DNA from: Candidatus Geothrix odensensis
GTDB lineage: Bacteria; Acidobacteriota; Holophagae; Holophagales; Holophagaceae
Reading direction: 5' to 3'
Length of the DNA stretch: 64,000 nt
NCBI GenBank assembly: GCA_016714685.1
Contig: JADKCH010000032.1
Span: 61,597 to 125,596 of the forward strand
Shown: positions 36,301 through 44,838 of the stretch, piece by piece
How positions within the stretch are numbered: position 1 is the first letter of the stretch
How the letters are laid out: each line of letters starts with the position of its first letter
Made by a program: the position numbers and the translations under genes
Notes under the pieces: generated by a model
What the model saw: the letters and a program-made list of their open reading frames with translations, nothing else
The model's database searches: none
What the model was told of the DNA's origin: nothing

Positions 36301-36333
36301 AGGTTGTGTGGGGGAAACCCCCGACTGGTTCTC

Positions 36334-36360
36334 TTTCGGGCGCCCCGCGGAGAACCTTTA
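36334..36360 (-). promoter_or_regulatory. Sigma-28 (FliA) promoter of the flagellin gene
   Basis: The minus strand reads TAAAGGTT, an 11-nt spacer, then GCCCGAAA. The flagellar sigma-28 consensus is TAAAGTTT-N11-GCCGATAA, so spacing is exact and most bases match. It lies about 75 bp upstream of the flagellin ATG, consistent with the late class of flagellar genes. Confidence 0.8.
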
Positions 36361-36427
36361 ATTTTTTTTTGGACCTCCGCTGAACCTCCGCCATTTCAAC
36401 TACTTCGACGATGGCGCGCTGCCAGTC

Positions 36428-37654
36428 CTATAACAGGGAGAACAAGAGATTCAGATCTTCCCAGCGCGCGCCGCTCAGAACCTGATTGAGGTTCCGGGCG
36501 TAGTGCGCGTCGTGCACATACCTGCGGCAGGCGGCCTGCACGGTCTCGGCCAGTTCCAGGGGCGTCAAGGGCGCTTCCTGCCTGGCCGCCCGGCCCACTA
36601 GGATCAGGCGGATGGTGGCGAATCGGATCACCAGGGTGGCGAACTGGCGCTTCGGATTCTCCAGCCCCCAGGGGAACAGCGTCCGCAGCGCCTCGTTGAG
36701 GACAAAGTGCTCGAGCAGCCAGGGCACCGGCTCCATGGCGCGTTTCAGCCGTTCGGATCCCCTGGCGTAGGCGGCCACGAGCACCTCCCCTGGAGGCAGG
36801 TGTTTCCCCTCGAAACCCAGTCCATCCCTCGCCAGAGCCAGGATGCGCTGAACGTGGGGTGACTGGAATGATTCCGCTCCCAGCAGGGACAAGGAGGTCG
36901 CCACGTGGGCCTGCACATCGAGAGCCTCGGTCATGCCCGCAAACGGCGCCATGGCGGCGCCACTCTCAAGGTCACGCGCCAGCTCTTGGAGCAGGGGGCC
37001 GACCGCCGCCGGTTGTCGTCGCTCAATCGAATCCGTGAGCCGCTCACAGAATCTCCCAATCACCCGGAGCCGGTCCGCCAGGGGGACATCCTGGCTGCGC
37101 AGGACCTGGAGCAGGAGGGCCTGGGTGTCCTCCATGACCGTCTGGGTCAAACCAAACTTCGGGTCGACCGGAGCGATGAAAGCCAGGCTGGCGGTCTGCT
37201 CCTTCCCCACGAAACCGAAGGCATCCTCCGCCAGGAGGGCCAGCCGGGCTGCTTCTGGGCAGGAAAGCGTCAAGGTCATCTGGTGGAGTTCACCAAAACG
37301 GAAGATCGTGCGCGGGTAAGAGGCGCAGGTATCCGAGAGGGCCTCCTCTCCCAGCCGCTCCTGGATGAGGCAGAGCTTCTTGTCGCTGAGCAGACCGCAG
37401 CTGCGGCAAGCGTCATCCCGCAGTTTGATGTGGCCAAAATCCTTTGAAGATTTGGAGTGCTTGTACTTTTGAACATGCTCCTGAAGTTTTGGCGCCAGGA
37501 GTGGGTCAGAGCAGGACCGGTACCGATGGTAGGTCTCTTCATCCAGGGTGACACCCCATCCCGCACAACAGGTGTCCTCGCAGTCCCCGCCAATGCAGGT
37601 GAAACGACTGGCGTAGGTCGGCATGAGCATGGTGTCGGTGACCGTGAGACTCAT
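36428..37654 (-). CDS. fliB: Flagellin lysine-N-methylase FliB
   Basis: 408 residues. The N-terminus is cysteine-rich (MPTYASRFTCIGGDCEDTCC, CRSCG, LSCPEAARLA), the hallmark of the FliB family, which methylates lysines on flagellin using S-adenosylmethionine. The cysteines probably bind metal or an Fe-S cluster. ATG 37654 is chosen over the in-frame start at 37681 because GAGG lies close upstream. It is directly upstream of the flagellin gene on the same strand, fitting its substrate. Confidence 0.88.
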   Translation of the reverse strand: MSLTVTDTMLMPTYASRFTCIGGDCEDTCCAGWGVTLDEETYHRYRSCSDPLLAPKLQEHVQKYKHSKSSKDFGHIKLRDDACRSCGLLSDKKLCLIQERLGEEALSDTCASYPRTIFRFGELHQMTLTLSCPEAARLALLAEDAFGFVGKEQTASLAFIAPVDPKFGLTQTVMEDTQALLLQVLRSQDVPLADRLRVIGRFCERLTDSIERRQPAAVGPLLQELARDLESGAAMAPFAGMTEALDVQAHVATSLSLLGAESFQSPHVQRILALARDGLGFEGKHLPPGEVLVAAYARGSERLKRAMEPVPWLLEHFVLNEALRTLFPWGLENPKRQFATLVIRFATIRLILVGRAARQEAPLTPLELAETVQAACRRYVHDAHYARNLNQVLSGARWEDLNLLFSLL

Positions 37655-37768
37655 CCTGTCCTCGCAATCCTGCTGGCCCAACAGAAGGTTCCTGGTTCCA
37701 TATCAAGAGTACCGCACAGTTGATGAACGAGGAGCCATGGAACCATGGGTGTCGCCGATCGACCGGCC

Positions 37769-38533
37769 TCACTTCTTGTATAAAATCCCATGTCCATTCA
37801 GGTTGTGGAAGAACATGAACTCTGGTCGCTCGCGGTACTCGTTGACCAGCCGTGTGACACCCTCGCAGCTGGTGAAGCCATAGTCATCGAACACGATCAC
37901 TCCGCCCTGTGAAAGCCTGGGCAAAACCCAATCAACCACGTCCTTGGCCGATTGATACACATCCACATCGCAGTGCAACATGGCAATCTTGCCGCCAACT
38001 TCGTGTGCCGTGTCGTCGGGGAATATGCCCTCCAGGATGACGGTGTTCTCGAGTCCGAAGCCCTTGAGCAGATCCTCCACGAGTTGACGTGACGTGTCGG
38101 CATGTTCGCCGCCAACGTAGCGGGTGTCTCGCTCACCAGCCTTCACCACGCCGGTGAACGTGTCGGCGAGGTACACCTTCTTCCCCGAGCCAAGAACGCT
38201 CTTGGCCAGCACCGCACCTGTCCCCCCTCGCCACACCCCGACTTCAAGCAGGTCGCCTTCCACTCCTCTCATTTGCTTGCCCAGCATCCAAAGCTCGAAG
38301 CATCGGTATTTATCGACCAGCGTGTGATTGGGCACGATGCCGTTGAAGATGTTGATGAACTCTGGGTCGCTCAGCCACGGTGAATAGGTGGCCATGGGCA
38401 TGACCCGTTGATGGATGATCTCCCCGCCGGTCCCGTTGTCCCAGGGCGGGAGACCAAGAAGGTATTGATAGGCGGTCGTGGCAAGGTCATTTCTCATTTT
38501 AGTGAGGGTTGCCTGGTCGTCGCTGGTGGCCAT
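37769..38533 (-). CDS. TylF/MycF-family SAM methyltransferase
   Basis: 254 residues. The SAM site reads LLEVGVWRGGTGAVLA. The family's metal/substrate motifs appear as LADTFTGV, LHCDVDVYQSAKDVVDWVLP and VIVFDDYGF. TylF/MycF enzymes O-methylate sugars such as mycaminose derivatives. Here, beside fliB and a glycosyltransferase, it may methylate a flagellin glycan. It is divergent from the FkbM-type gene. GC content is visibly lower than in the flanking operons. Confidence 0.85.
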   Translation of the reverse strand: MATSDDQATLTKMRNDLATTAYQYLLGLPPWDNGTGGEIIHQRVMPMATYSPWLSDPEFINIFNGIVPNHTLVDKYRCFELWMLGKQMRGVEGDLLEVGVWRGGTGAVLAKSVLGSGKKVYLADTFTGVVKAGERDTRYVGGEHADTSRQLVEDLLKGFGLENTVILEGIFPDDTAHEVGGKIAMLHCDVDVYQSAKDVVDWVLPRLSQGGVIVFDDYGFTSCEGVTRLVNEYRERPEFMFFHNLNGHGILYKK

Positions 38534-38753
38534 GGTCGAGTCCTATTGATGGGATGGGATGAGGCGGGGCCAGAGCATAGCGCACCCTTCACGGTTTTTG
38601 CACACCTTTCACTCGGGTTCTCATTTTTAACCTGAGACCGGCTTCAACAGGAATTGATTGGCGCTACCCTGTCGCATGGCTCACGAATTCAAGCTTGGAA
38701 TCCAGACCTGCTGCGCCTGATCTTGGCCTTGCAGAGTGAAGGGGGCAAATACG

Positions 38754-40148
38754 ATGAAACTGGGCGGAACCTCTCTCGCCGTGAAACGCCGCATCGCCGC
38801 AGGACACCCGTATTTCACGGGGAGGGGCATCGATGTAGGCGGCGGCCACGATGGTCTCGACAAGTACGCCTCACTGTTCGGGTTCGACAGTTGCAAGAAC
38901 TGGGACTTGCCGGATGGCGATGCCCAGTACCTCGCCGGCGTTCCTGACGGTACTTATGACTTCCTGCACAGCTCGCACTGCCTGGAACACATGGTGGACC
39001 CTGGCATAGCCATGGCGAACTGGGTCCGCGTGGTGCGTGGCGGCGGATACCTGGTGATCACCATTCCTGATGAGGAACTCTACGAACATCTGCACTGGCC
39101 CAGCCGCTTCAACGGTGATCACAAGTGGTCCTTCACGATCTACCGCGGGGCACCACTCCTGCCACGTTCCATCAATGTCTTCGATCTGCTCACGCCCCTC
39201 TGGCAACAGGTGGAGATCATCAAGGTCGAGCGAATCGAGGCCGGGTTCCGTTACGACTTGGGCGATGTCGATCAGACGGCGAGCGCCACGGCCGAGTGCG
39301 CCATCGAGATCATTCTGAGAAAGAAGGGCGAGGCCCCTGTGCAGGGTGATTCAGACCGCCCCTTCCCGCCCTTCGTCGAACTGACCGACACCCGCTACGG
39401 CCCCATGCTCTACCCGCCCCACGACCAATACGTGGGGAAGTCACTCAAGGAATACGGGCAATTCAGTCAGGGGGAGTTTGAGCTCTTCACGCATTTCATC
39501 CGTCCCGGAGCCATCGTCCTCGACATCGGCGCCAACATCGGCGCCCACACCATCCCCCTGGCCCAACTGGTGGGTCCGGGTGGCGTCGTGGTGGCCTTCG
39601 AGCCCCAGCCGACCCTGCACAAGATTCTTTGCGCGAACCTCGTGCTCAACAGCATTCCCAATGTCCTGACCTATGCCATGGCGCTCGGAGACTGCGAGGG
39701 CGATTGCCGGTTCCCGGTGCTCGACTACTCCCAGCCCGGAAATTTCGGCGGAATTGGGGCGGACATGGTCGAGGAGGGGGAGACGGTCCCCTTGTGCATG
39801 CTGGACGGATTCCAGCTGGAACGGGTGGATTTCATCAAGCTGGACGTCGAGGGCTTCGAAGCCAAGGTCCTGGAAGGTGCCGCCAACACCATCGAACGCT
39901 GCCGTCCGATCATGTACATCGAGAATGATCGTGCGGAGAAGTCCGCTGAACTCATCCAGCGGCTCTTCGACATGGGCTACCGGCTCTGGTGGCACACGCC
40001 GCCGCTGTTCAGCCCGAACAACGTCAGGGGAAACACGGTGAACCTGTTCCCGGGAATCGTCTCCATCAACATGCTGGCCATCCACCGCGACATGAGGCCC
40101 ATCGAGGGGCTCAGGCCGATCCTGTCGGCCACGGATACCTGGCGGTAG
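38754..40148 (+). CDS. Two-domain methyltransferase: class I SAM domain plus FkbM domain
   Basis: 464 residues holding two methyltransferase folds. The N-terminal half is of the Methyltransf_11 type (GIDVGGGHDGLDKY, DFLHSSHCLEHMVDPGIAM). The C-terminal half is FkbM-type (IVLDIGANIGAHTIPLAQLV, VVAFEPQPTLHKI, IKLDVEGFEAKVLEGA). Such fusions occur in surface-glycan and flagellar-modification loci. ATG 38754 follows GGGGG; a GTG at 38736 is weaker. It is divergent from the TylF gene. Confidence 0.85.
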   Translation: MKLGGTSLAVKRRIAAGHPYFTGRGIDVGGGHDGLDKYASLFGFDSCKNWDLPDGDAQYLAGVPDGTYDFLHSSHCLEHMVDPGIAMANWVRVVRGGGYLVITIPDEELYEHLHWPSRFNGDHKWSFTIYRGAPLLPRSINVFDLLTPLWQQVEIIKVERIEAGFRYDLGDVDQTASATAECAIEIILRKKGEAPVQGDSDRPFPPFVELTDTRYGPMLYPPHDQYVGKSLKEYGQFSQGEFELFTHFIRPGAIVLDIGANIGAHTIPLAQLVGPGGVVVAFEPQPTLHKILCANLVLNSIPNVLTYAMALGDCEGDCRFPVLDYSQPGNFGGIGADMVEEGETVPLCMLDGFQLERVDFIKLDVEGFEAKVLEGAANTIERCRPIMYIENDRAEKSAELIQRLFDMGYRLWWHTPPLFSPNNVRGNTVNLFPGIVSINMLAIHRDMRPIEGLRPILSATDTWR

Positions 40149-40158
40149 CGGGCTGAAC

Positions 40159-41526
40159 CTAACCCTTCTCGCGCCCGAACATCCCACGCAGTTTGCCCAT
40201 GAGGCCCGCCTGGGCCTCCCTGGCAGGCAGGGCGGGATCTTCGAGAGACCAGCCGGCTGGGACAGCCACGGAGGGGTCCAGTTCCAGGGCCCGGCGGAAG
40301 CAGCCCTGGGCGTTGGCCCGGAAGCCCTTGCGGTGGTATAGCTCACCCATGAGAGCCCAGGGCTCGGCGGCACGCGGATTCAGGCGGGAGGCCACCTGCA
40401 GGGCCTCGATGGCGCGGGTGGACCAGGCGGGGTTGCTCAGCCGGAGCCTTCCGAGCAGCATCCAGGACTCGAAAGCACCTGGAGAATCCCCGTCCAACTT
40501 GATGGCCTGCTCGAGGGAGCGGATGGCCTCGCTGGTGCGGTCCTGCATCATGTAGGACTTGGCCTTCACGAGCAGGCGCCGGGCCCGCTCGGTGGCAGAG
40601 GGCTCCGCCTCCTCCAGCGGAATGGGCGGCAGCATCGCGGGGGTCGGCTCCGGCAGGTCCAGCTCCAGGGGGTCCGACAGGAAGTGGGCGGGTGGCGGGA
40701 CCAGGTCGTCCTGGATCAAGAGGATCGGCTCCGGTTCCGGCTCGGGCTCAAGCTCGACCACGGGCTCCGGCACGGAAGGCGCCGGCGGCGGCTCCTCCTT
40801 CGGCAGGAGGGGCAGCTCGCCCCGCACGAGATCCAGTCCGCCCAGGGCCCAGAGCGTGGCCACCAGCTTGGCGGCCTGCTCCTGGGGGAGTCCCGTCAGG
40901 GAGCCGATGGTCTCGCAGCCCAGCGGCTCGGTGCCCAGGAGGGAGAGCGCGTAGGCGAGCGTCGGCGTCAGGGGCAGGCTGCTGAGGGCCTCCAGCAGGT
41001 TGGGCAGGGCCTTCCAGCGCCAGTCCGGCTCGCTGCGGAACATCTCCACCAGCTCCCGATCGATCTTGGCGCTCTGGTAGGTGTCCCAGACCAGCCAGCG
41101 GTGGTCCAGGCGGAACTGCAGATCGCCGCTGAGGTTCGTGTCGAGGGCGCCGGGGATCCAGGTCATCTTCAGGATCTGGTGCTCCATGGCGTGGAGGAGC
41201 ACCGAACCCAGGAGCTCATGCAGGCGCTCGTCCCGCTCCTCCACGGTCATCAGGCCCCACTGCACGACGCGGTCGCCCACCCGGGAGCCCTCCCCGTCGG
41301 AGAGCAGCTCCTTGAGCGAAGCCATGTCCAGCACACCGCGGCGGATGAGGAAATTGCCGAACTGCTCGCCGACGGCGTCGCTGCGGAGGTACTTCAGGTC
41401 GCCATTGGCCCAGTAGAGGCGGCGGGTCCCGTCATTCTGCTCGAGCACAAGCTCGCCCTCGGCCCTCTGCTGGTGGAGGGATCCCATGAGGGCCGGCAGG
41501 AAATGGCGGATGCGGACTTCGGGCAC
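40159..41526 (-). CDS. DUF4388/PATAN-type domain protein with C-terminal TPR repeats
   Basis: 455 residues. The N-terminal domain (LPALMGSLHQQRAEGELVLE, RRLYWANGDLKYLRSDAVGE) matches the DUF4388 family found in bacterial signalling and motility regulators. A Pro/Glu-rich linker (about 245-310) leads to TPR repeats (EAIRSLEQAIKLDGDSPGAF). It is divergent from the Ser/Thr kinase, 160 bp apart. Probably a cytoplasmic regulatory scaffold; no catalytic motif. Confidence 0.75.
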   Translation of the reverse strand: MPEVRIRHFLPALMGSLHQQRAEGELVLEQNDGTRRLYWANGDLKYLRSDAVGEQFGNFLIRRGVLDMASLKELLSDGEGSRVGDRVVQWGLMTVEERDERLHELLGSVLLHAMEHQILKMTWIPGALDTNLSGDLQFRLDHRWLVWDTYQSAKIDRELVEMFRSEPDWRWKALPNLLEALSSLPLTPTLAYALSLLGTEPLGCETIGSLTGLPQEQAAKLVATLWALGGLDLVRGELPLLPKEEPPPAPSVPEPVVELEPEPEPEPILLIQDDLVPPPAHFLSDPLELDLPEPTPAMLPPIPLEEAEPSATERARRLLVKAKSYMMQDRTSEAIRSLEQAIKLDGDSPGAFESWMLLGRLRLSNPAWSTRAIEALQVASRLNPRAAEPWALMGELYHRKGFRANAQGCFRRALELDPSVAVPAGWSLEDPALPAREAQAGLMGKLRGMFGREKG

Positions 41527-41685
41527 TCAGGCTCCGGGGGTGGATTCTAGTTTGCATGGTCCAGGCCAGGATGCCAGCCCCGAAAGCGCGAGTTTGATGC
41601 CGAATTATCCCAAGTCTATTGGCCCTGGCCCCGTCTGGACCTATGCTGTTCTTCCCTCCAACCACGCGCCCGGAAGGGTTCCTCC

Positions 41686-43296
41686 ATGTTCGAGAAGCTC
41701 GGGAAATTCGAGATCAAGCGCGTCCTCGGCAACGGCGCCATGGGCGAGGTCTACCTCGGGGTGGATCCCTCCATCGGCCGCGAAGTGGCGATCAAGACCA
41801 TCCTCCCCGCCGCGGCCCAGGGCGGCGAGGCCAAGGAGCGCTTCGCCCGCGAAGCCAGGGCCGCTGGCGTCCTGAACCACCCGAACCTGGTGACCATCTA
41901 CGAATTCGGCGAGGACCAGGGCGTCCTCTACATCGCCATGGAGTATGTGAAGGGACACGACCTGGAGGAACTCCTCCAGGATCATTCGCTCACCCGCTCC
42001 GAGTCCCTGGAGGTCCTGGCCCAGGTCTGCGACGGCCTGAGCTTCGCCCACCGGCAGCAGATCGTCCATCGCGACATCAAGCCCACCAACGTCCGGGTCC
42101 AGCGGGACGGGCGCCGCCTCCACGCCAAGGTGATGGATTTCGGCGTGGCCAAGATCAGCAACTCGGACATGACCGCCACGGGCATGGTCATGGGCACGGT
42201 CAGCTACATGGCGCCTGAGTACATCCGCTTCGGCAAGCCCGATCCCCGCAGCGACCTGTTCGCCGTGGGCGTGATGCTCTACGAGAGCCTCAGCGGCCGG
42301 AAGCCCTTCGCCGGCGACACCACGCCCACCGTGCTCTACAAGATCGTGAACGAGCCACCGGATCCCATTGAGACCGAGCAGCTCCAGGGCATCAGCCCCG
42401 CCATCCGCACCGTGCTGGACCGGGCGCTCTGCAAGAATCCCGAAGAGCGATACCAGACCGCCGAGGACCTGGCGAAGGCCCTGCGGGCCGCCAAGGATCC
42501 CTCGTGGATGGGCCAGGTCGATGAGGCCACCACCCTGATGCAGGCCTCGGCCCCCACGGCCCCCGCCCGGGCCGTGCCCGCCGATACCACCCTGCAGGTG
42601 CCGACCGCCCCCCCCGTGGTCGCCGCGGAACTCCGCCCGGCCCCCCGCCCCGCAGGCAAGGGCAAGGGTCTGTGGCTCGGACTCGCCGCCCTGGCCCTGC
42701 TCGCCGTGGCGGGGGCCGCCTGGTGGACGCTGAAGGATCGTGGCACCGTGCCCGGGGCCGCCTCGACGGAGGCCAAGGCGGAACCCAGCCCCCAGCCCGA
42801 GGTGAAGGCCACCACGGGCGCCATAGTCCCCGCCCGAGGAACCGCCTCCTCCCCGAGCGTCATCGCGCCCCAAGCCACCCAGAACCCCGCCGCTCCACTG
42901 CCCTCGACCAAACCGGATGCCCCGGCCGAGCTCCGCCCCGAACCAGCCAGGCCAGCACCTCCCAAGCCCGCCCCGACGAAGACGGGCGAGGCGAAGGCCA
43001 TCGACCAACCTGAGCTCTACCAGCCCGAGAAGCTGGACAAGCTCGAGGTCCATGAGCGCAAGAACCTTGGCAATGTCTCCATGAGCGAAGCCATCCAGAT
43101 CTCCGACAGCCAGCCCGAGAAGGCCATCCACGGCTTCCGGCAGGCCATCAAGGCCGACCCCACCAACATCAACGCCCATGCCTGGCTGGCCGTGGTGCTC
43201 TACGACCAGGGCCGCACGGGCGAGTTCGTCCAGGAGCTCCGCGAGGCCCGGCGCCAGGGGATCCTGGGGCAGATGGCCAATCGGAACCCGCGCTAA
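41686..43296 (+). CDS. Serine/threonine protein kinase, PknB-like, membrane anchored
   Basis: 536 residues. The kinase domain (about 8-268) has GNGAMGEV, Lys37, Glu57, HRDIKPTN with catalytic Asp130, and DFG at 151-153. A Pro/Ala linker precedes one transmembrane helix (about 329-347), followed by a Pro/Ala-rich stretch and a C-terminal TPR-like domain (EKAIHGFRQAIKADPTNINA) on the far side of the membrane. ATG 41686 follows GGTTCCTCC. A terminator hairpin begins inside the stop codon. Substrates are unknown; the divergent DUF4388 protein is a candidate partner. Confidence 0.93.
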   Translation: MFEKLGKFEIKRVLGNGAMGEVYLGVDPSIGREVAIKTILPAAAQGGEAKERFAREARAAGVLNHPNLVTIYEFGEDQGVLYIAMEYVKGHDLEELLQDHSLTRSESLEVLAQVCDGLSFAHRQQIVHRDIKPTNVRVQRDGRRLHAKVMDFGVAKISNSDMTATGMVMGTVSYMAPEYIRFGKPDPRSDLFAVGVMLYESLSGRKPFAGDTTPTVLYKIVNEPPDPIETEQLQGISPAIRTVLDRALCKNPEERYQTAEDLAKALRAAKDPSWMGQVDEATTLMQASAPTAPARAVPADTTLQVPTAPPVVAAELRPAPRPAGKGKGLWLGLAALALLAVAGAAWWTLKDRGTVPGAASTEAKAEPSPQPEVKATTGAIVPARGTASSPSVIAPQATQNPAAPLPSTKPDAPAELRPEPARPAPPKPAPTKTGEAKAIDQPELYQPEKLDKLEVHERKNLGNVSMSEAIQISDSQPEKAIHGFRQAIKADPTNINAHAWLAVVLYDQGRTGEFVQELREARRQGILGQMANRNPR

Positions 43297-43320
43297 ACGG
43301 GCCTTCCAGCGGGCCCGTTT
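43294..43320 (+). terminator. Terminator-like hairpin after the Ser/Thr kinase
   Basis: A 9-bp stem AAACGGGCC/GGCCCGTTT with an 8-nt loop starts within the TAA stop codon and ends in a short T run. It should end the kinase transcript before rnc. Confidence 0.75.
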
Positions 43321-43356
43321 GAACCAGCAGCTTCCCCCCGATCTGGCGGACTGATC

Positions 43357-44064
43357 ATGCCCCGAGCCAAGCACGATCTGGGCGAGCTGCAGGCCCGGCT
43401 GGGCTACCGGTTCCAGAACGCGGACCTGCTGGTCGAGGCCCTTACCCACGCTTCGGCCGGATCCCGCCGGGACAACCAGCGCCTGGAATTCCTGGGCGAC
43501 GCGCTCCTGAACTTCACCATCGCCTTCCTGCTCCACCGTGAGCGCCCCGACTGGCAGGAGGGCGCCATGAGCAAGCTGCGGGGCGTCCTGGTGCGCACGG
43601 ACGCCCTGCATGCCTGGGCCCTCGACCTCGGCCTGGACGCCGCCCTCAAGGCCGCCCACCCCCGCAAAGCCCCACCCATGGGTCCCAAGCCCCTGGCGGA
43701 TGCCCTCGAGGCCCTGCTCGCGGCGATCTACCTGGATGCACTGGCCGGTGGCGGGGATGGCATCCTCCCCGTGCGGGCACTGGTGGAGCACCGCTTCCTG
43801 GAACGCATCCGCCAGGCCCAGCCCGAGAGTTGGACCCGGACCGACCCCAAGACCCACCTCCAGGAAACCGCCGCCCGGCTCGGCCTGCCGGCCCCGGTGT
43901 ACGAGCAGGTCGGCCTGGCGGGCCCGGGGCACGCCCCCCGGTTCACCATGCGGGTCTCGGTGGGGCCGCTGTCCGGGGAGGCGGAGGGGCCCACCCGGAA
44001 GGGGGCCGAGGGCGGGGCTGCCCGCCAGTTGCTTGAACGGCTCGGAACCCACACAGGGGCGTGA
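43357..44064 (+). CDS. rnc: Ribonuclease III
   Basis: Cleaves double-stranded RNA during rRNA processing and mRNA decay; 235 residues. The RNase III signature NQRLEFLGDALL carries Glu44 and Asp48, and the second metal-binding pair is Asp115 and Glu118 (KPLADALEALLAAIYLD). A dsRNA-binding domain follows (DPKTHLQETAARLG to the end). It lies 44 bp upstream of the HisA-like gene on the same strand. Confidence 0.95.
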   Translation: MPRAKHDLGELQARLGYRFQNADLLVEALTHASAGSRRDNQRLEFLGDALLNFTIAFLLHRERPDWQEGAMSKLRGVLVRTDALHAWALDLGLDAALKAAHPRKAPPMGPKPLADALEALLAAIYLDALAGGGDGILPVRALVEHRFLERIRQAQPESWTRTDPKTHLQETAARLGLPAPVYEQVGLAGPGHAPRFTMRVSVGPLSGEAEGPTRKGAEGGAARQLLERLGTHTGA

Positions 44065-44108
44065 CCCTTGCGTTACACTCCCTTCTGCGTCTCGCCCGGA
44101 GTGCGTGC

Positions 44109-44825
44109 TTGAAGATCTACCCGACCTTGAACCTCCAGCACGGCGCTGTGGTCTCGACCGCGGGGCTGGCCGATGTCTGTCCCCAGACGCCCCTGGAGGT
44201 CGCGGAGCGGCTCATCGAAGAGGGCGCCACCCGGCTGGCCCTGGTGGACGTGGATGCCGCCATGGGACGGGGGAACAACCGCGAGTTGATCGGCCAGATC
44301 CTGAAGCGCTGCCATGCGCGGGAGCGGAAGGTCTGCGTGCAGGTGGCCGGCGGAGTCCGCAGTTCCGACCAGGCCCAGTTCTTCATCGACCTGGGCGCCG
44401 CGTGGCTGGTGGTCGGCACCATCCTCCACAAGTCCCCCATGGTCTCTGAGCAGTTGATGGCCCGGTTCCAGTCCTACCTCACTGCCGCCATCGATGCGCG
44501 CGGCGGGAAGGTGCACCGCTCGGGCTGGGTGGACACCACCACCCTGAGCGCTCTGGAACTGGCGCAGCGCGCCAAGGCCTATGGCTTCCGACGCCTGCTC
44601 TTCGTGGACATCCCCGAGGATGCGGGCTCAGACCCCGACTTCCAGACGGCCCAGGAGCTCGCCGTGGCGACGGGCCTGCCCCTGGTCATGGGCGGCAGCC
44701 TGACCACGCCGCGCCATCTGGAAGCCATCCACACCCACCAAGGGCTCAAGGGCGCCCTGGTGGATGCCCTGCTGTTCCAGCAGGATCGAAGCCTCCTGGC
44801 CTTCCTTCAGGCAACCTGCGCCTGA
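44109..44825 (+). CDS. HisA/HisF-family (beta/alpha)8 protein lacking the catalytic Asp
   Basis: 238 residues with the HisA layout: PTLNLQHGAVVS, ALVDVDAAMGRGNN, QVAGGVRSSDQAQ, WLVVGTILHKSP, AAIDARGGKVHRSGW and PLVMGGSLTT. HisA isomerises ProFAR in histidine biosynthesis and needs Asp8 and Asp127 as acid/base; here Asn8 replaces the first, while Asp129 keeps the second. The TTG at 44109 is chosen because GGAG lies 7 nt upstream and it gives the canonical N-terminus; a GTG at 44061 would overlap rnc. No his genes are adjacent. It may be a divergent HisA, or a pseudo-enzyme with another task. Confidence 0.72.
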   Translation: MKIYPTLNLQHGAVVSTAGLADVCPQTPLEVAERLIEEGATRLALVDVDAAMGRGNNRELIGQILKRCHARERKVCVQVAGGVRSSDQAQFFIDLGAAWLVVGTILHKSPMVSEQLMARFQSYLTAAIDARGGKVHRSGWVDTTTLSALELAQRAKAYGFRRLLFVDIPEDAGSDPDFQTAQELAVATGLPLVMGGSLTTPRHLEAIHTHQGLKGALVDALLFQQDRSLLAFLQATCA

Positions 44826-44838
44826 TCCTGGAGGGACC

